Assembly (NCBI RefSeq): GCF_900115955.1
Contig: NZ_FOYL01000010.1
Span: forward strand, 62,001-126,000
Reading direction: 5' to 3'
Source of the DNA: Lentzea waywayandensis
GTDB taxonomy: Bacteria; Actinomycetota; Actinomycetes; Mycobacteriales; Pseudonocardiaceae
DNA length: 64,000 nucleotides
Of this stretch, positions 52,619 through 61,900 are shown one piece after another; position 1 is the first letter of the stretch, and each line of letters begins with the position of its first letter. The notes below the pieces were generated by a model. That model was not told where the DNA came from. It did not search any database and saw only the letters and a program-made list of their open reading frames with translations. The position numbers and the translations under genes were made by a program.

Positions 52619-53248
52619 ATGACGGAGACGGCGCAGAGCGCACCCGCAGGCAGGGGCGTTCGACTGCCGCGCACCGCCCGCCGCGCGCAACTGCTGGCAG
52701 CGGCGCAGGACGTGTTCGTCGCCAACGGCTACCACGCCGCTGCGATGGACGAGATCGCCGAGCGCGCGGGCGTGTCCAAGCCGGTGCTGTACCAACACTT
52801 CCCCGGCAAGCTCGAGCTCTACATGGCACTGCTCGAGTCCCATGTGGACGAGCTGGTCGGCCGGGTCCGCACCGCCATCGGCTCCACCACGGACAACAAG
52901 CTCCGCGTGCGCGCCGCCGTGGCCGCCTTCTACGACTTCGTGGACGGCGAGGGCCAGGCGTTCCGCATGGTGTTCGAGTCGGACCTGCGCTCCGAGCCGT
53001 CCGTGCAGTCGGCCGTCGAGCGCGCCACCACGGACTCCGTGGACGCCATCACCGACACCATCACCGCGGACGCCGGGCTGGACCCCGAGCGCGCCCGGTT
53101 GCTGGCCGTCGGACTCGTGGGGCTGTCGCAGGTCACGGCTCGGTCGTGGCTCGCGGACAACCGGCGGGTGCCGAAGGAGGACGCGGTCGCGCTGATCTCG
53201 AACCTGGCGTGGCGCGGCATCGGCGGCGGGTTCCCGCTGCAGCACTGA
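52619..53248 (+). CDS. TetR-family regulator
   Basis: A 209-residue regulator. The HTH is AAAQDVFVANGYHAAAMDEIAERAGVSKPVLYQHFPGK, a textbook TetR N-terminus. The ligand domain ends VPKEDAVALISNLAWRGIGGG. The ATG at 52619 follows GGAGG. It is divergent from the alpha/beta hydrolase gene and is the counterpart of Rv3208, which sits next to Rv3207c in mycobacteria. A strong terminator follows. It probably represses its neighbour and itself; the ligand is unknown. Confidence 0.92.
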   Translation: MTETAQSAPAGRGVRLPRTARRAQLLAAAQDVFVANGYHAAAMDEIAERAGVSKPVLYQHFPGKLELYMALLESHVDELVGRVRTAIGSTTDNKLRVRAAVAAFYDFVDGEGQAFRMVFESDLRSEPSVQSAVERATTDSVDAITDTITADAGLDPERARLLAVGLVGLSQVTARSWLADNRRVPKEDAVALISNLAWRGIGGGFPLQH

Positions 53249-53257
53249 CCACACGAA

Positions 53258-53283
53258 AAAGGGCCCGCGAGTGCGGGCCCTTT
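53258..53283. terminator. Bidirectional terminator
   Basis: AAAGGGCCCGC-GAGT-GCGGGCCCTTT is a perfect 11 bp stem with a tetraloop. Five T follow on the minus strand and three on the plus strand. It lies between the convergent TetR and alpha/beta hydrolase genes. Confidence 0.9.
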
Positions 53284-53284
53284 C

Positions 53285-54067
53285 TCACATCAGCGCGGCT
53301 ATTCGTCTCGCCACGTCCTCGGACCGTTCCAGCGGCAACATGTGCCCGGTCTTCGGATAGATCACGAACTGCGCGCTCGGCAACGCCTCGGCCAGCACCC
53401 GCGAGTGCCGCATCGGCGTGAGCACGTCCCACGACCCGGCCATCACGACCGCGGGGATGTCCGCCAGCACCGCGAGGGCCTCCCGCCGCTGGTGCAGCGT
53501 CAGCTCCTCCCGGATCCCGACGAACGCCGCACCGCTCGTGTTGCCCGCCATCGCCGCGGCCGCGCGCACGTCGGCCCAGCGCGGACGACGGCCGAACGTC
53601 ACCCGCAGCCCCGGCGTGATCACCCGGCCGAACCCGACCTTCGGCCGTCTGACCAGCCACTTCCCGGCGAGCCGCTCGACACCGCTCTGCCGGGGCAGGT
53701 TCCCGCACGACGTGGCGATCAACGCCACCCCGGACACCCGCGCGAACAGCTCCGGCCGTTGCTCGGCCAGCGCCATGATCGTCATGCCGCCCAGCGAGTG
53801 GCCGGCGAGCACGATCCGCCCGGTGGGCGCGTGCTCCTCCAAAACGGCCGCCAGGTCGTCGGCCAGCTCGGAGATCGTCCCGGTGCCGCCGGCCGAACGA
53901 CCGTGACCGCGCACGTCGTACCGCACCACCCGGCCAGGCAGTGCGGCGGCGACGCGATCCCAGGTGGTCAGATCCATGGTCCAGCCGTGCAGCAGCACCG
54001 CGGTCACGTCGGAGGGCGAAGTCCCCGACGTGACGACGTTCAGCCGATCAAGAACGAGCGACGCCAT
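53285..54067 (-). CDS. Alpha/beta hydrolase next to AurF-like gene
   Basis: A 260-residue hydrolase with VLLHGWTMDLTTW (oxyanion), VLAGHSLGGMT (nucleophile elbow), an acid probably in VMAGSWDVLTP, and PKTGHMLPLER (His). There is no signal peptide. The ATG at 54067 lies inside the end of the AurF-like gene (28 bp overlap), so they are cotranscribed, and the longer upstream frame is a shadow. The pairing suggests one pathway, for example ester or lipid modification followed by hydrolysis, but this is an inference. Confidence 0.9.
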   Translation of the reverse strand: MASLVLDRLNVVTSGTSPSDVTAVLLHGWTMDLTTWDRVAAALPGRVVRYDVRGHGRSAGGTGTISELADDLAAVLEEHAPTGRIVLAGHSLGGMTIMALAEQRPELFARVSGVALIATSCGNLPRQSGVERLAGKWLVRRPKVGFGRVITPGLRVTFGRRPRWADVRAAAAMAGNTSGAAFVGIREELTLHQRREALAVLADIPAVVMAGSWDVLTPMRHSRVLAEALPSAQFVIYPKTGHMLPLERSEDVARRIAALM

Positions 54068-54927
54068 GAGCGCATCCCCGGCCTTCCCACGAGTCCGGCC
54101 TCGTCGAGGAACGTCATGATCCGCTCGCCGGACCAGCGGATGGTCTCCTGGAACCGTTCGTTGCCCAGCGCGACCCGGTGGGCCTCGCGGACGTCCAGCC
54201 CGACGGCGGCGTACGCGGCGGGGTTGATGATCGCGCGGGTGATCATCATCGACACGTACCCGACCAGCCACTTCTGGTACGGCAGCTCGTAGCCCTTGAG
54301 CTCCGACATGCCCCGCAGCAGCTCCTCACGGGCGAACCGCACGTGCCGGGCCTCTTCCAGCACGTGGATCCGGTTCACCATCCGCACGAGGGGCTGGATG
54401 GTGTCGTCGGTCATCGCCTCGCGCTGCAACCGGTCGAGGATCTCCTCCGCGACCAGGATCGAGCCGTACATCGCGGGCCCGTAGCCGATGATCGGCAGCA
54501 GCTTGCCCATGCGGTGCGTGTGGCGCGTGGGCCCGTAGGCCGGGCAGCCGATCCGTTCGACCAGGCGCGCGAACATCGTCGAGTGACGGCATTCGTCGGC
54601 GACCTCGGTCAGCGCGTACTGGGCGTGCCGCGTGGTCGGGTCGGTGTTGTAGACGACCTTCACCAGCATCTGCATGAGCAGCAACTCGAACCACAGCCCG
54701 ACCGACGCGATCGACGCCAGCTCGTGCTTCGACAGCTCGATGCGCTGCTCCTGCGAGAGCGAGTCGTAGAGAGGCGTGCCGTAGAGCGAAATGCGCTGTT
54801 CAGGGATGTAGAAGAGACCGTCGACCAGAGGTGCGGACCAGTCGATGTCCACCTCGGGGTCGTAGAACTTCTCGGCGGACGACTTGAGCAGCCGTTCCGC
54901 TGTCTTCTCCCGATCGGCGACCCTCAT
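54040..54927 (-). CDS. AurF-like diiron oxygenase
   Basis: A 295-residue ferritin-like diiron protein of the AurF (p-aminobenzoate N-oxygenase) family. Metal-ligand motifs are LTEVADECRHSTMF (ExxxH type), VAEEILDRL and VLEEARHVRFARE (ExxRH). The spacing of the four-helix bundle is kept. AurF oxidises an aromatic amine, but relatives in actinobacteria act on other substrates and many are uncharacterised. The ATG at 54927 follows GGGGAGGG. It is divergent from a TetR gene with a palindrome between them, so it is probably under that repressor. Confidence 0.88.
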   Translation of the reverse strand: MRVADREKTAERLLKSSAEKFYDPEVDIDWSAPLVDGLFYIPEQRISLYGTPLYDSLSQEQRIELSKHELASIASVGLWFELLLMQMLVKVVYNTDPTTRHAQYALTEVADECRHSTMFARLVERIGCPAYGPTRHTHRMGKLLPIIGYGPAMYGSILVAEEILDRLQREAMTDDTIQPLVRMVNRIHVLEEARHVRFAREELLRGMSELKGYELPYQKWLVGYVSMMITRAIINPAAYAAVGLDVREAHRVALGNERFQETIRWSGERIMTFLDEAGLVGRPGMRSWRRSFLIG

Positions 54928-54948
54928 CGGTTGCCCTCCCCGGTAAGT

Positions 54949-54963
54949 GTTACTTGAGGTAAC
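54949..54963. promoter_or_regulatory. Candidate TetR operator
   Basis: GTTAC-TTGAG-GTAAC is a perfect 5 bp inverted repeat, followed at once by a further GTTACTT (54965-54971). It lies in the 61 bp between the AurF-like and TetR genes. Position and symmetry fit autoregulation by the TetR protein. Confidence 0.5.
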
Positions 54964-54988
54964 GGTTACTTCTGGTAGCGTGCGTCAC

Positions 54989-55672
54989 ATGGCACGCACT
55001 GTCAAGGGGCCGGACGCGCGACGTGAGCGGTGGAAGGGTCATCGCGAGCAGCGCAGGGCGGAGTTCGTGGAGGCCACGATCGCCGCCGTGGCCAGGAAGG
55101 GCCCCGACGTCGGCATGGACGACGTGGCCGCGGAGGCGGGCGTCAGCAAGCCCGTGCTGTACCGGCACTTCACCGACAAGTCCGACCTGTACCTGGCAGT
55201 GGGTCAGAAGGCCACCGAGCTGCTGATGGACCGGATGGGTCCCGCGCTGATCGCCGACGGCCCGATCCGCGGCCGCATCCTGGGGATCGTCGACGCCTAC
55301 CTGTCGGTGATCGAGGAGAACCCGAACCTCTACCGGTTCGTGGTGAAGGGGTCGTTCGTGGACCGCCCGGTCGAGAAGGACGTCGTCGCCGAGGACAAGA
55401 ACCTCATCGCGTCGACGCTGGCCAGGATCCTCGGCGACTACCTGCGTTCCTTCGAGATGGACTCCGGCGGCGCCGAGCCGTGGGCGCACGCGCTCGTCGG
55501 CATGGTGCAGAACGCGGGCGACTGGTGGCTCGACCGCCAGACCATGTCCCGCACGAACCTGAGCGAGTACCTCACCACGCTGATCTGGCACGCCATCGAC
55601 GGGCTGCTGCGCTCGGCGGGCGTCCAGGCAGACCCGGCAAAGCCACTCACCCCGCTGCGATTGGTTGACTGA
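54989..55672 (+). CDS. TetR-family regulator
   Basis: A 227-residue regulator with HTH FVEATIAAVARKGPDVGMDDVAAEAGVSKPVLYRHFTDK. The ligand domain contains YRFVVKGSFVDRPVEKD and ends near AGVQADPAKPL. The ATG at 54989 was chosen; a longer frame from 54947 would cross the operator. It is divergent from the AurF-like gene. Its stop overlaps the start of the DUF4873 gene by one base (TGATG), so they are coupled. Confidence 0.92.
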   Translation: MARTVKGPDARRERWKGHREQRRAEFVEATIAAVARKGPDVGMDDVAAEAGVSKPVLYRHFTDKSDLYLAVGQKATELLMDRMGPALIADGPIRGRILGIVDAYLSVIEENPNLYRFVVKGSFVDRPVEKDVVAEDKNLIASTLARILGDYLRSFEMDSGGAEPWAHALVGMVQNAGDWWLDRQTMSRTNLSEYLTTLIWHAIDGLLRSAGVQADPAKPLTPLRLVD

Positions 55673-55980
55673 TGAGCGAGCACGAGCACGACGAAGAGGG
55701 CTACAGCGGCACCGCCACCCTCGTCTTCGGAGAAGAAGAAGTCGCGGTCGAGGTCGATCTGCGGGGTTACTTCCAGCCGATCGACGGCCGCTACCACTGG
55801 TACGGGCGGATCAAGAAGCACGACGACGTCACCAGCCGGGTCGAAGGAGGCGCGCGGACCGCACTGCTGCGCACCCCCACCGGGCAGGCGGAGGGGACGC
55901 TCACCGACCCCGACCCGTGGGGCCGTTACCGGGTCGGTGGCATCTCCACTCCGCCCTACAAGATCGAAGAGCCGGCCTAG
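55672..55980 (+). CDS. DUF4873 protein
   Basis: A 102-residue beta-rich protein: YSGTATLVFGEEEVAVEVDLRGYFQPIDGRYHWYGRI, then GRYRVGGISTPPY. This matches the DUF4873 pattern, which is often fused to or near flavin monooxygenases. It has no signal peptide. It is coupled to the TetR gene upstream. The stop overlaps that of the giant repeat protein by 4 nt. Function is unknown. Confidence 0.82.
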   Translation: MSEHEHDEEGYSGTATLVFGEEEVAVEVDLRGYFQPIDGRYHWYGRIKKHDDVTSRVEGGARTALLRTPTGQAEGTLTDPDPWGRYRVGGISTPPYKIEEPA

Positions 55981-58900
55981 GCCCTTCGCCTGATCAGCAC
56001 ACCCGCGAGCAGCAGGACCAGGCCGAACGCCGCCAGGGGCAGGGCCGGGAAACCGGTCCACGCGATCGGCGGGTCCTGCCGCACCTTCACGGTCGCGGAG
56101 CACCTCGGGTCGGAGCCGCCGGGCCGGCAGTTCGAGCCCGGCACGTCCGAGCTCACCACGTTCCGCAGCTCACCGGGGCCGCTCGCGGTCACCCAGTACG
56201 TCACCGTGGCCGAGGCCCCGACCGCGAGCTCGCCGGACCAGGTCAGCACCGGCGACGTGAACGTGCCCGCGTCGGTGCCGCCCCACGTCGCCGCCTTCAG
56301 CACGTCGGCCAGCGAGTCGGTGAACGACCCGGTGATCGGCGTCTGGCCGGTGTTCCGGACGGTCACGGTGTAGGTGATCTTCTCGCCCGGCTTCGCGTCC
56401 GCCCGGTCCGCCTTCTTCACGATCTCCAGGCCCGACACCGGGGTCTCGGTGCCACACGCGTCACCGGGACAGTTCGACGGCGTGTCCGACGTGACCACGT
56501 TGCGCAGCTTGAAGTCCCCGGTCGGCGGGTCGTTCACGCGCACCCGGTACGTCACCGTCCTCGTGGCCCCGATCGCCAGCTCACCGGTCCACGTCAGCTT
56601 CGGCTTGGCGAACACACCGGCGTTCGTGTCCACGAAGGACGCGTCGTCCAGCACGCCGCTCAGGTCGTCGACGAAGCTCGCCTGGGGCAACGTGGTCTGG
56701 CCGGTGTTCGTGACCGTCACGGTGTAGGCGACGAGGTCGCCGGGCTTCGCCGAGGTCCGGTCGGCCTTCTTGAGGATCTCGAGCCGCGGCACCAGCACCT
56801 CGACCGCGCAGCCGTCGCGGCAGTTCGAGCCGGGGGTGTCGGACGTGACGACGTTCTTCAGCCGCAGGTCGCCCTTGCCCGTGACGGTCACCGAGTACCG
56901 CACCGTCTCGGACGCACCGACAGCCAGATCGCCCTTCCACGTCAGCTTCGGCGCCGCGTAGGTCGCGAGACCCGAGGTCGACGCCGCGTCGCCGTTGTAC
57001 GTGGCGTCGTCGAGCACCTCGGTCATGTCGTCGACGAACGCGGCGTCGCGCAGCATCGTGGCGCCGGTGTTCGTGACGACGATCGTGTAGGTGACCTTCT
57101 CGCCCGGCCTGGCCTCGGCCCGGTCCGCCTTCTTGACGATCTGGAAGCCGGCGATCGGGGTGTCCGTGGTGCAGCCTTCCGTGCAGTCCGTGTCCGGGAC
57201 GTCCGACGACACCACGTTCTTGAGCCGCTTGTCGCCGTCGCCGGTCACCTTCACCGAGTACGTGATCGTGACCGACTCGCCGACCGCCAGGTCACCGGTC
57301 CAGGTCAGCTTCGGCGACGTGAACGTGCCCGCGCTCGTGCCGACCCAGGTCGCGTCGTCCAGCACACCGCTCAGATCGTCGGTGACCGTAATTCCACTGT
57401 GGACTGTCCGGCCGGTGTTGGTGATCGTCACCGTGTACCTGACCTCGTCACCGGGTTTCGCCGATTCGGGCTCGGACGTCTTCACCAGCTTCAGTCCGGC
57501 GACCGGTGTGACCGTCGTGCACTCGACGCACTTTCCACCCGGCGTGTCGGTCGTCACGACGTTGTCGAGGCTGAAGTCACCCTTCACCGGGTTGTTCACC
57601 TTGACCGAGTAGGTCACGGTCACCGTCGCGCCGACCGGCAGGTCACCTGTCCAGGTCAGCTTCGGCGACGTGAACGTGCCCGCGCTCGTGCCGGCCCAGG
57701 TCGCGTCGTCCAGCACCTTGCTCAGGTCGTCGACGAACGACGCACCCACCAGGTCGGTCTGGCCGGTGTTCACGACCTTGACCGTGTACGTGACGGTGTC
57801 GCCGGGCTTGGCCGACTTCACGTCCACGCTCTTGCTGACCTCCATGCCCGGCAACGGAGTCGACGTCGAACACTTCGGGTCCGTCGATCCCGGCGGGCAG
57901 TTGCCACCGGGGGTGTCCGAGGTGACGACGTTGTTGAGCCGGTGGTCGCCGGCCGCGGTCACCTTCACCGAGTACGTGATCACGGCCTGCGACCCGATCG
58001 GCAGCGTGCCGGTCCAGGTCAACGCCGGTGCCGCGAACGACACCTCGCCCACGGTCGCCGCCGCGTCGTCGTTCCAGGTCGCGTCGTCCAGCACGCCGGT
58101 CAGGTCGTCGCCGAACGACGCGTTCTGCGCGGTCTGGCCGGTGTTCTTCACCGTCACCGTGTACGTGACGACATCACCCGGCACCGGCTTCTCCGGCGCG
58201 ACCTTCTTCACGATCTCCAGCCCCGCGACCGGGGTGTCCGTGGTGCAGCCCTCGGAGCAGTCGGTGCCCGGGGTCTCCGACGACACCACGTTCTTGAGCC
58301 GCTTGTCCCCCGCACCCGTGACCTTCACCGAGTACGTGACCGTCACCGACGCACCGACCGCCAGATCACCGGTCCACGTCAGCTTCGGCGCCACGAACGA
58401 CACCGAACCCGCTGACGCGGCCTGGTCACCGTTCCAGGTAGCGTCGTCCAGCACCCCGGTCAGATCATCGGCGACCGAGATTCCACTGTGGACGGTCTGC
58501 CCGGTGTTGCTGATCGTCACGGTGTACTTGACGGCGTCACCGGGTTTCGTCGTGGCCGGCTCCGACTTCTTCACCAGCTTCAGCGCGGCGACCGGGGTGT
58601 CGGTCGTGCAGCTCGGCACGCAGTTGTTGCCTGGGGTGTCGGACGTGACGACGTTCTTGAGCCGTTTGTCGCCCGCACCGGTCACCTTGACCGTGTACGT
58701 GACGGTCGCCGTCTCCCCCACGGCCAACTGCCCGGACCAGGTCAGCACGGGCGAAGCGAACACCCCGGCGCTCGTGCCGATCCAGGTCGCGTCGTCCAGC
58801 ACACCGGTCAGGTCGTCGCGGAACGACGCGTCGAGCACGGTCTGACCCGTGTTCCGCACGGTCACCGTGTATTTCACGGTGTCGCCCGGTTTGGTCGACG

Positions 58901-61900
58901 CAGGCTCGGCCGTCTTCTTGATCTCCACACCCGACACAGGTGTCGTGGTCGTGCAGTTCGGCACGCAGTTGTTGCCGGGGGTGTCGGACGTGACGACGTT
59001 CGTCAGCTGGTGATCACCCTTGCCGGTCACGACGACCGTGTACTTGATGGTCGCGGAGCCACCGATCGGCAGCACACCGTTCCACGTCAGCACCGGTGAC
59101 GTGAACGTGCCCGCGTCGGTACCGCCCCAGGTCGCGTCGTCCAGCACCTTCGTCAGGTCGTCGCGGAACGACGCGTTCAGCTCGGTCTGCCCGGTGTTCC
59201 GCACGGTCACGGTGTAGGTGACGGTGTCGCCGGGGTTCGCGGACTTCCGGTCGACCTCCTTCACGATCTCCATGCCGGGCAACGGGGTCGTGGTCGAGCA
59301 CCTCGGGTCGGCCGAACCCGGCGGGCAGTTGCCCGGAACCTCGCTGCTGACCACGTTGACCAGCTTGTGGTCGCCCTTGATCGGGTCGTTGACGCGCACC
59401 ACGTAGGTCAGGGTCGCCGAGGCGCCGACCGCGAGATCACCGGTCCACGTCAACGTCGGCGCGGCGAACTCCGCCTTGCCCGTGGAGGCCTGCACGGACA
59501 CCCAGGCAGCGTCGTCGAGCACGCCGGACAGGTCGTCCGTCACCTTCTCGCCGGTCAGCGGCACCTGGCCGGTGTTGGTGATCGTCACGGTGTAGGTCAC
59601 CGCGTCACCGGGCTTGGCCGACGCGGGCTCGGACTTCTTCTCGATCGTCAGCTCACGGCCGGGCGTCTCGGTGCTGCACGAAGGGTCCCTGGAGCCGGGT
59701 GGGCAGTTGTTGCCGGGCGTGTCCGAGGTGATCCTGTTGTTGAGCCTCTTGTCGCCGGGGTTCGGGTTCTTCACCGTCACCGTGTAGGTGATCGTGGCGG
59801 TACCGCCGATCGGCAGGTCGCCCTTCCACTCGAGCCTCGGCCACACCAGCGTGACCGCGCCGACTGTCGCCTGCGCGTCGTCGTTGTAGCGCGCGTCGTC
59901 CAGCACCTGCGTCAGGTCGTCGGTGAACGACGCTCCTGTGTGGACGGTCTGGCCGGTGTTGGTGACCTTGATCGTGTAGGTCACGGTGTCGCCGGGCACG
60001 ACCTGGTCGCGGTCGTCGGACTTCTCGATCCGCAGCCCGGCGACCGGCGTGCTGGTCGAACACTTCTCGCCGCCAGGACAGTTGGCACCCGGCGTGGTCG
60101 ACGTGATCACGTTGTCCAGCTTGAAGTCCGCCGGATCGCCGACCTTCACCGTGTACGTGACGGTGGCCGTGCCGCCGACCGCGAGGTCACCGGTCCAGGT
60201 CAGGCGAGGAGACGCGAAGGAAGCCGAACCCGTTGAGGCCTCAGCGGAAACCCACTCGGCGTCGTCGAGCACGTCGGTCAGGTCGTCGGTGAAGGTGGCG
60301 CCCTGCAACGGGGTCTTGCCGGTGTTGCGCACGGTCACCGTGTACTTGACGGTGTCGCCGGGCTTGGCCGACTGCCGGTCCACCGACTTCTCGAACTCGA
60401 CACCGGACACCGGCGTCGTGGTCGTGCAGTTCGGCACGCAGTTGTTGCCGGGCGTCTCCGAGGTGACGACGTTCGTCAGCTGCTTGTCGCCCTTGCCGTT
60501 CGCGACCACGGTGTAGGTGACGGTCGCCGACTCGCCGGGGGCCAGCGCGCCGTTCCACGTGAGGGTCGGAGACACGAAGTTCGCCGTACCGCTGGAAGCC
60601 GTCACGCTGCCCCAGGTCGCGTCGTCGAGCACCTGCGTCAGGTCGTCGGTGAAAGAGGCGTCGAGCGGCGTCCTGCCGGTGTTCCACACGGTCACCGTGT
60701 ACTTCACGGTGTCGCCGGGGTTCGCCGTCTGCCGGTCGACCTCCTTCTTGATCTCCACTCCGGAAACGGGCGTCGAGGTGCGGCAGTCCGCGTCCGCCGA
60801 GCCTTCCGGGCAGTTGCTGCCGGGCGTGGTCGACGTGATCACGTTGTCCAGCAGGTGATCGCCCTTGCCGGTCACCTTCACGGTGTACGTGATCGTCGCC
60901 GTACCACCGACGGTGAGCGCCCCCGTCCAGGTCAGCACGGGCGAGGTGAACGTGCCCGCGCTGGTGCCGATCCAGTCGGCGTCGTCCAGCACCTTCGACA
61001 GGTCGTCGGAGAACGTGGCGTTCAACGGCGTCTTGCCGGTGTTGGTGACCTTCACCGTGTAGGTGACGGTGTCGCCGGGGTTCGCGGACTGCCTGTCCAC
61101 GGCCTTCTCGATCTTCAGGCCGGCCACCGGAGTCGTGGTGCCGCACTTCGGATCCGTCGATCCCGGCGGGCAGTTGCCGCCCGGCGTGCTGGACGTGATC
61201 GCGTTGTCCAGCTGGAAGTCGCCCTTGACCGGGTTGGAGACCTTCAGCGAGTACGTGACGGTCGCGGACCCGCCGATGGGCAGGTTGCCGATCCAGGTCA
61301 GCTTGGGCGAGACGAACTCCGCCACGCCGGAGGAGGCCGTCGCGGAGACCCAGGCCGCGTCGTCGAGCACCTTCGCCAGGTCGTCGGTGAAAGTGGCGCC
61401 CTGCAAAGGAGTTTTACCGGTGTTCGTGACGGTGACGGTGTAGGTCACGGTCTCGCCGGGGTTCACCGACTGCTTGTCGGCCTGCTTCTCGAACCGGACA
61501 CCGGACACCGGGGTGTCGGTCGTGCAGCTCGGCACGCAGTTGTTGCCAGGCGTCTCCGAGGTGACCACGTTCGTCAGCTGCTTGTCGCCGTTGCCGGTGA
61601 CGACGACCGTGTAAGTGACGGTCGCCGACGCCCCGACGGCCAGCGCACCCGTCCAGGTCAGCTTGGGCGAGGCGAACGTGGCCGTGCCGGAGGAGGCCGT
61701 CGCGCTGCCCCAGGTCGCGTCGTCGAGCACCTTCGTGAGGTCGTCGGCGAACATCGCGTTCAACGGCGTCTTGCCGGTGTTGGTGACCTTGACCGTGTAC
61801 TTCACCGTGTCGCCGGGATTGGCGGACTGCCGGTCGACCGACTTCTCGATCTTCAGGCCCGGCGTGTTCACCGTGGTCGAGCAGTCCGGGTCCGTCGATC

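Noticed and set aside
55665-58415. 916-residue plus-strand frame inside the giant repeat gene
   Set aside because: Antisense shadow of a high-G+C repeat gene; it is Arg/His/Gly-rich, without domains, and conflicts with the DUF4873 gene.
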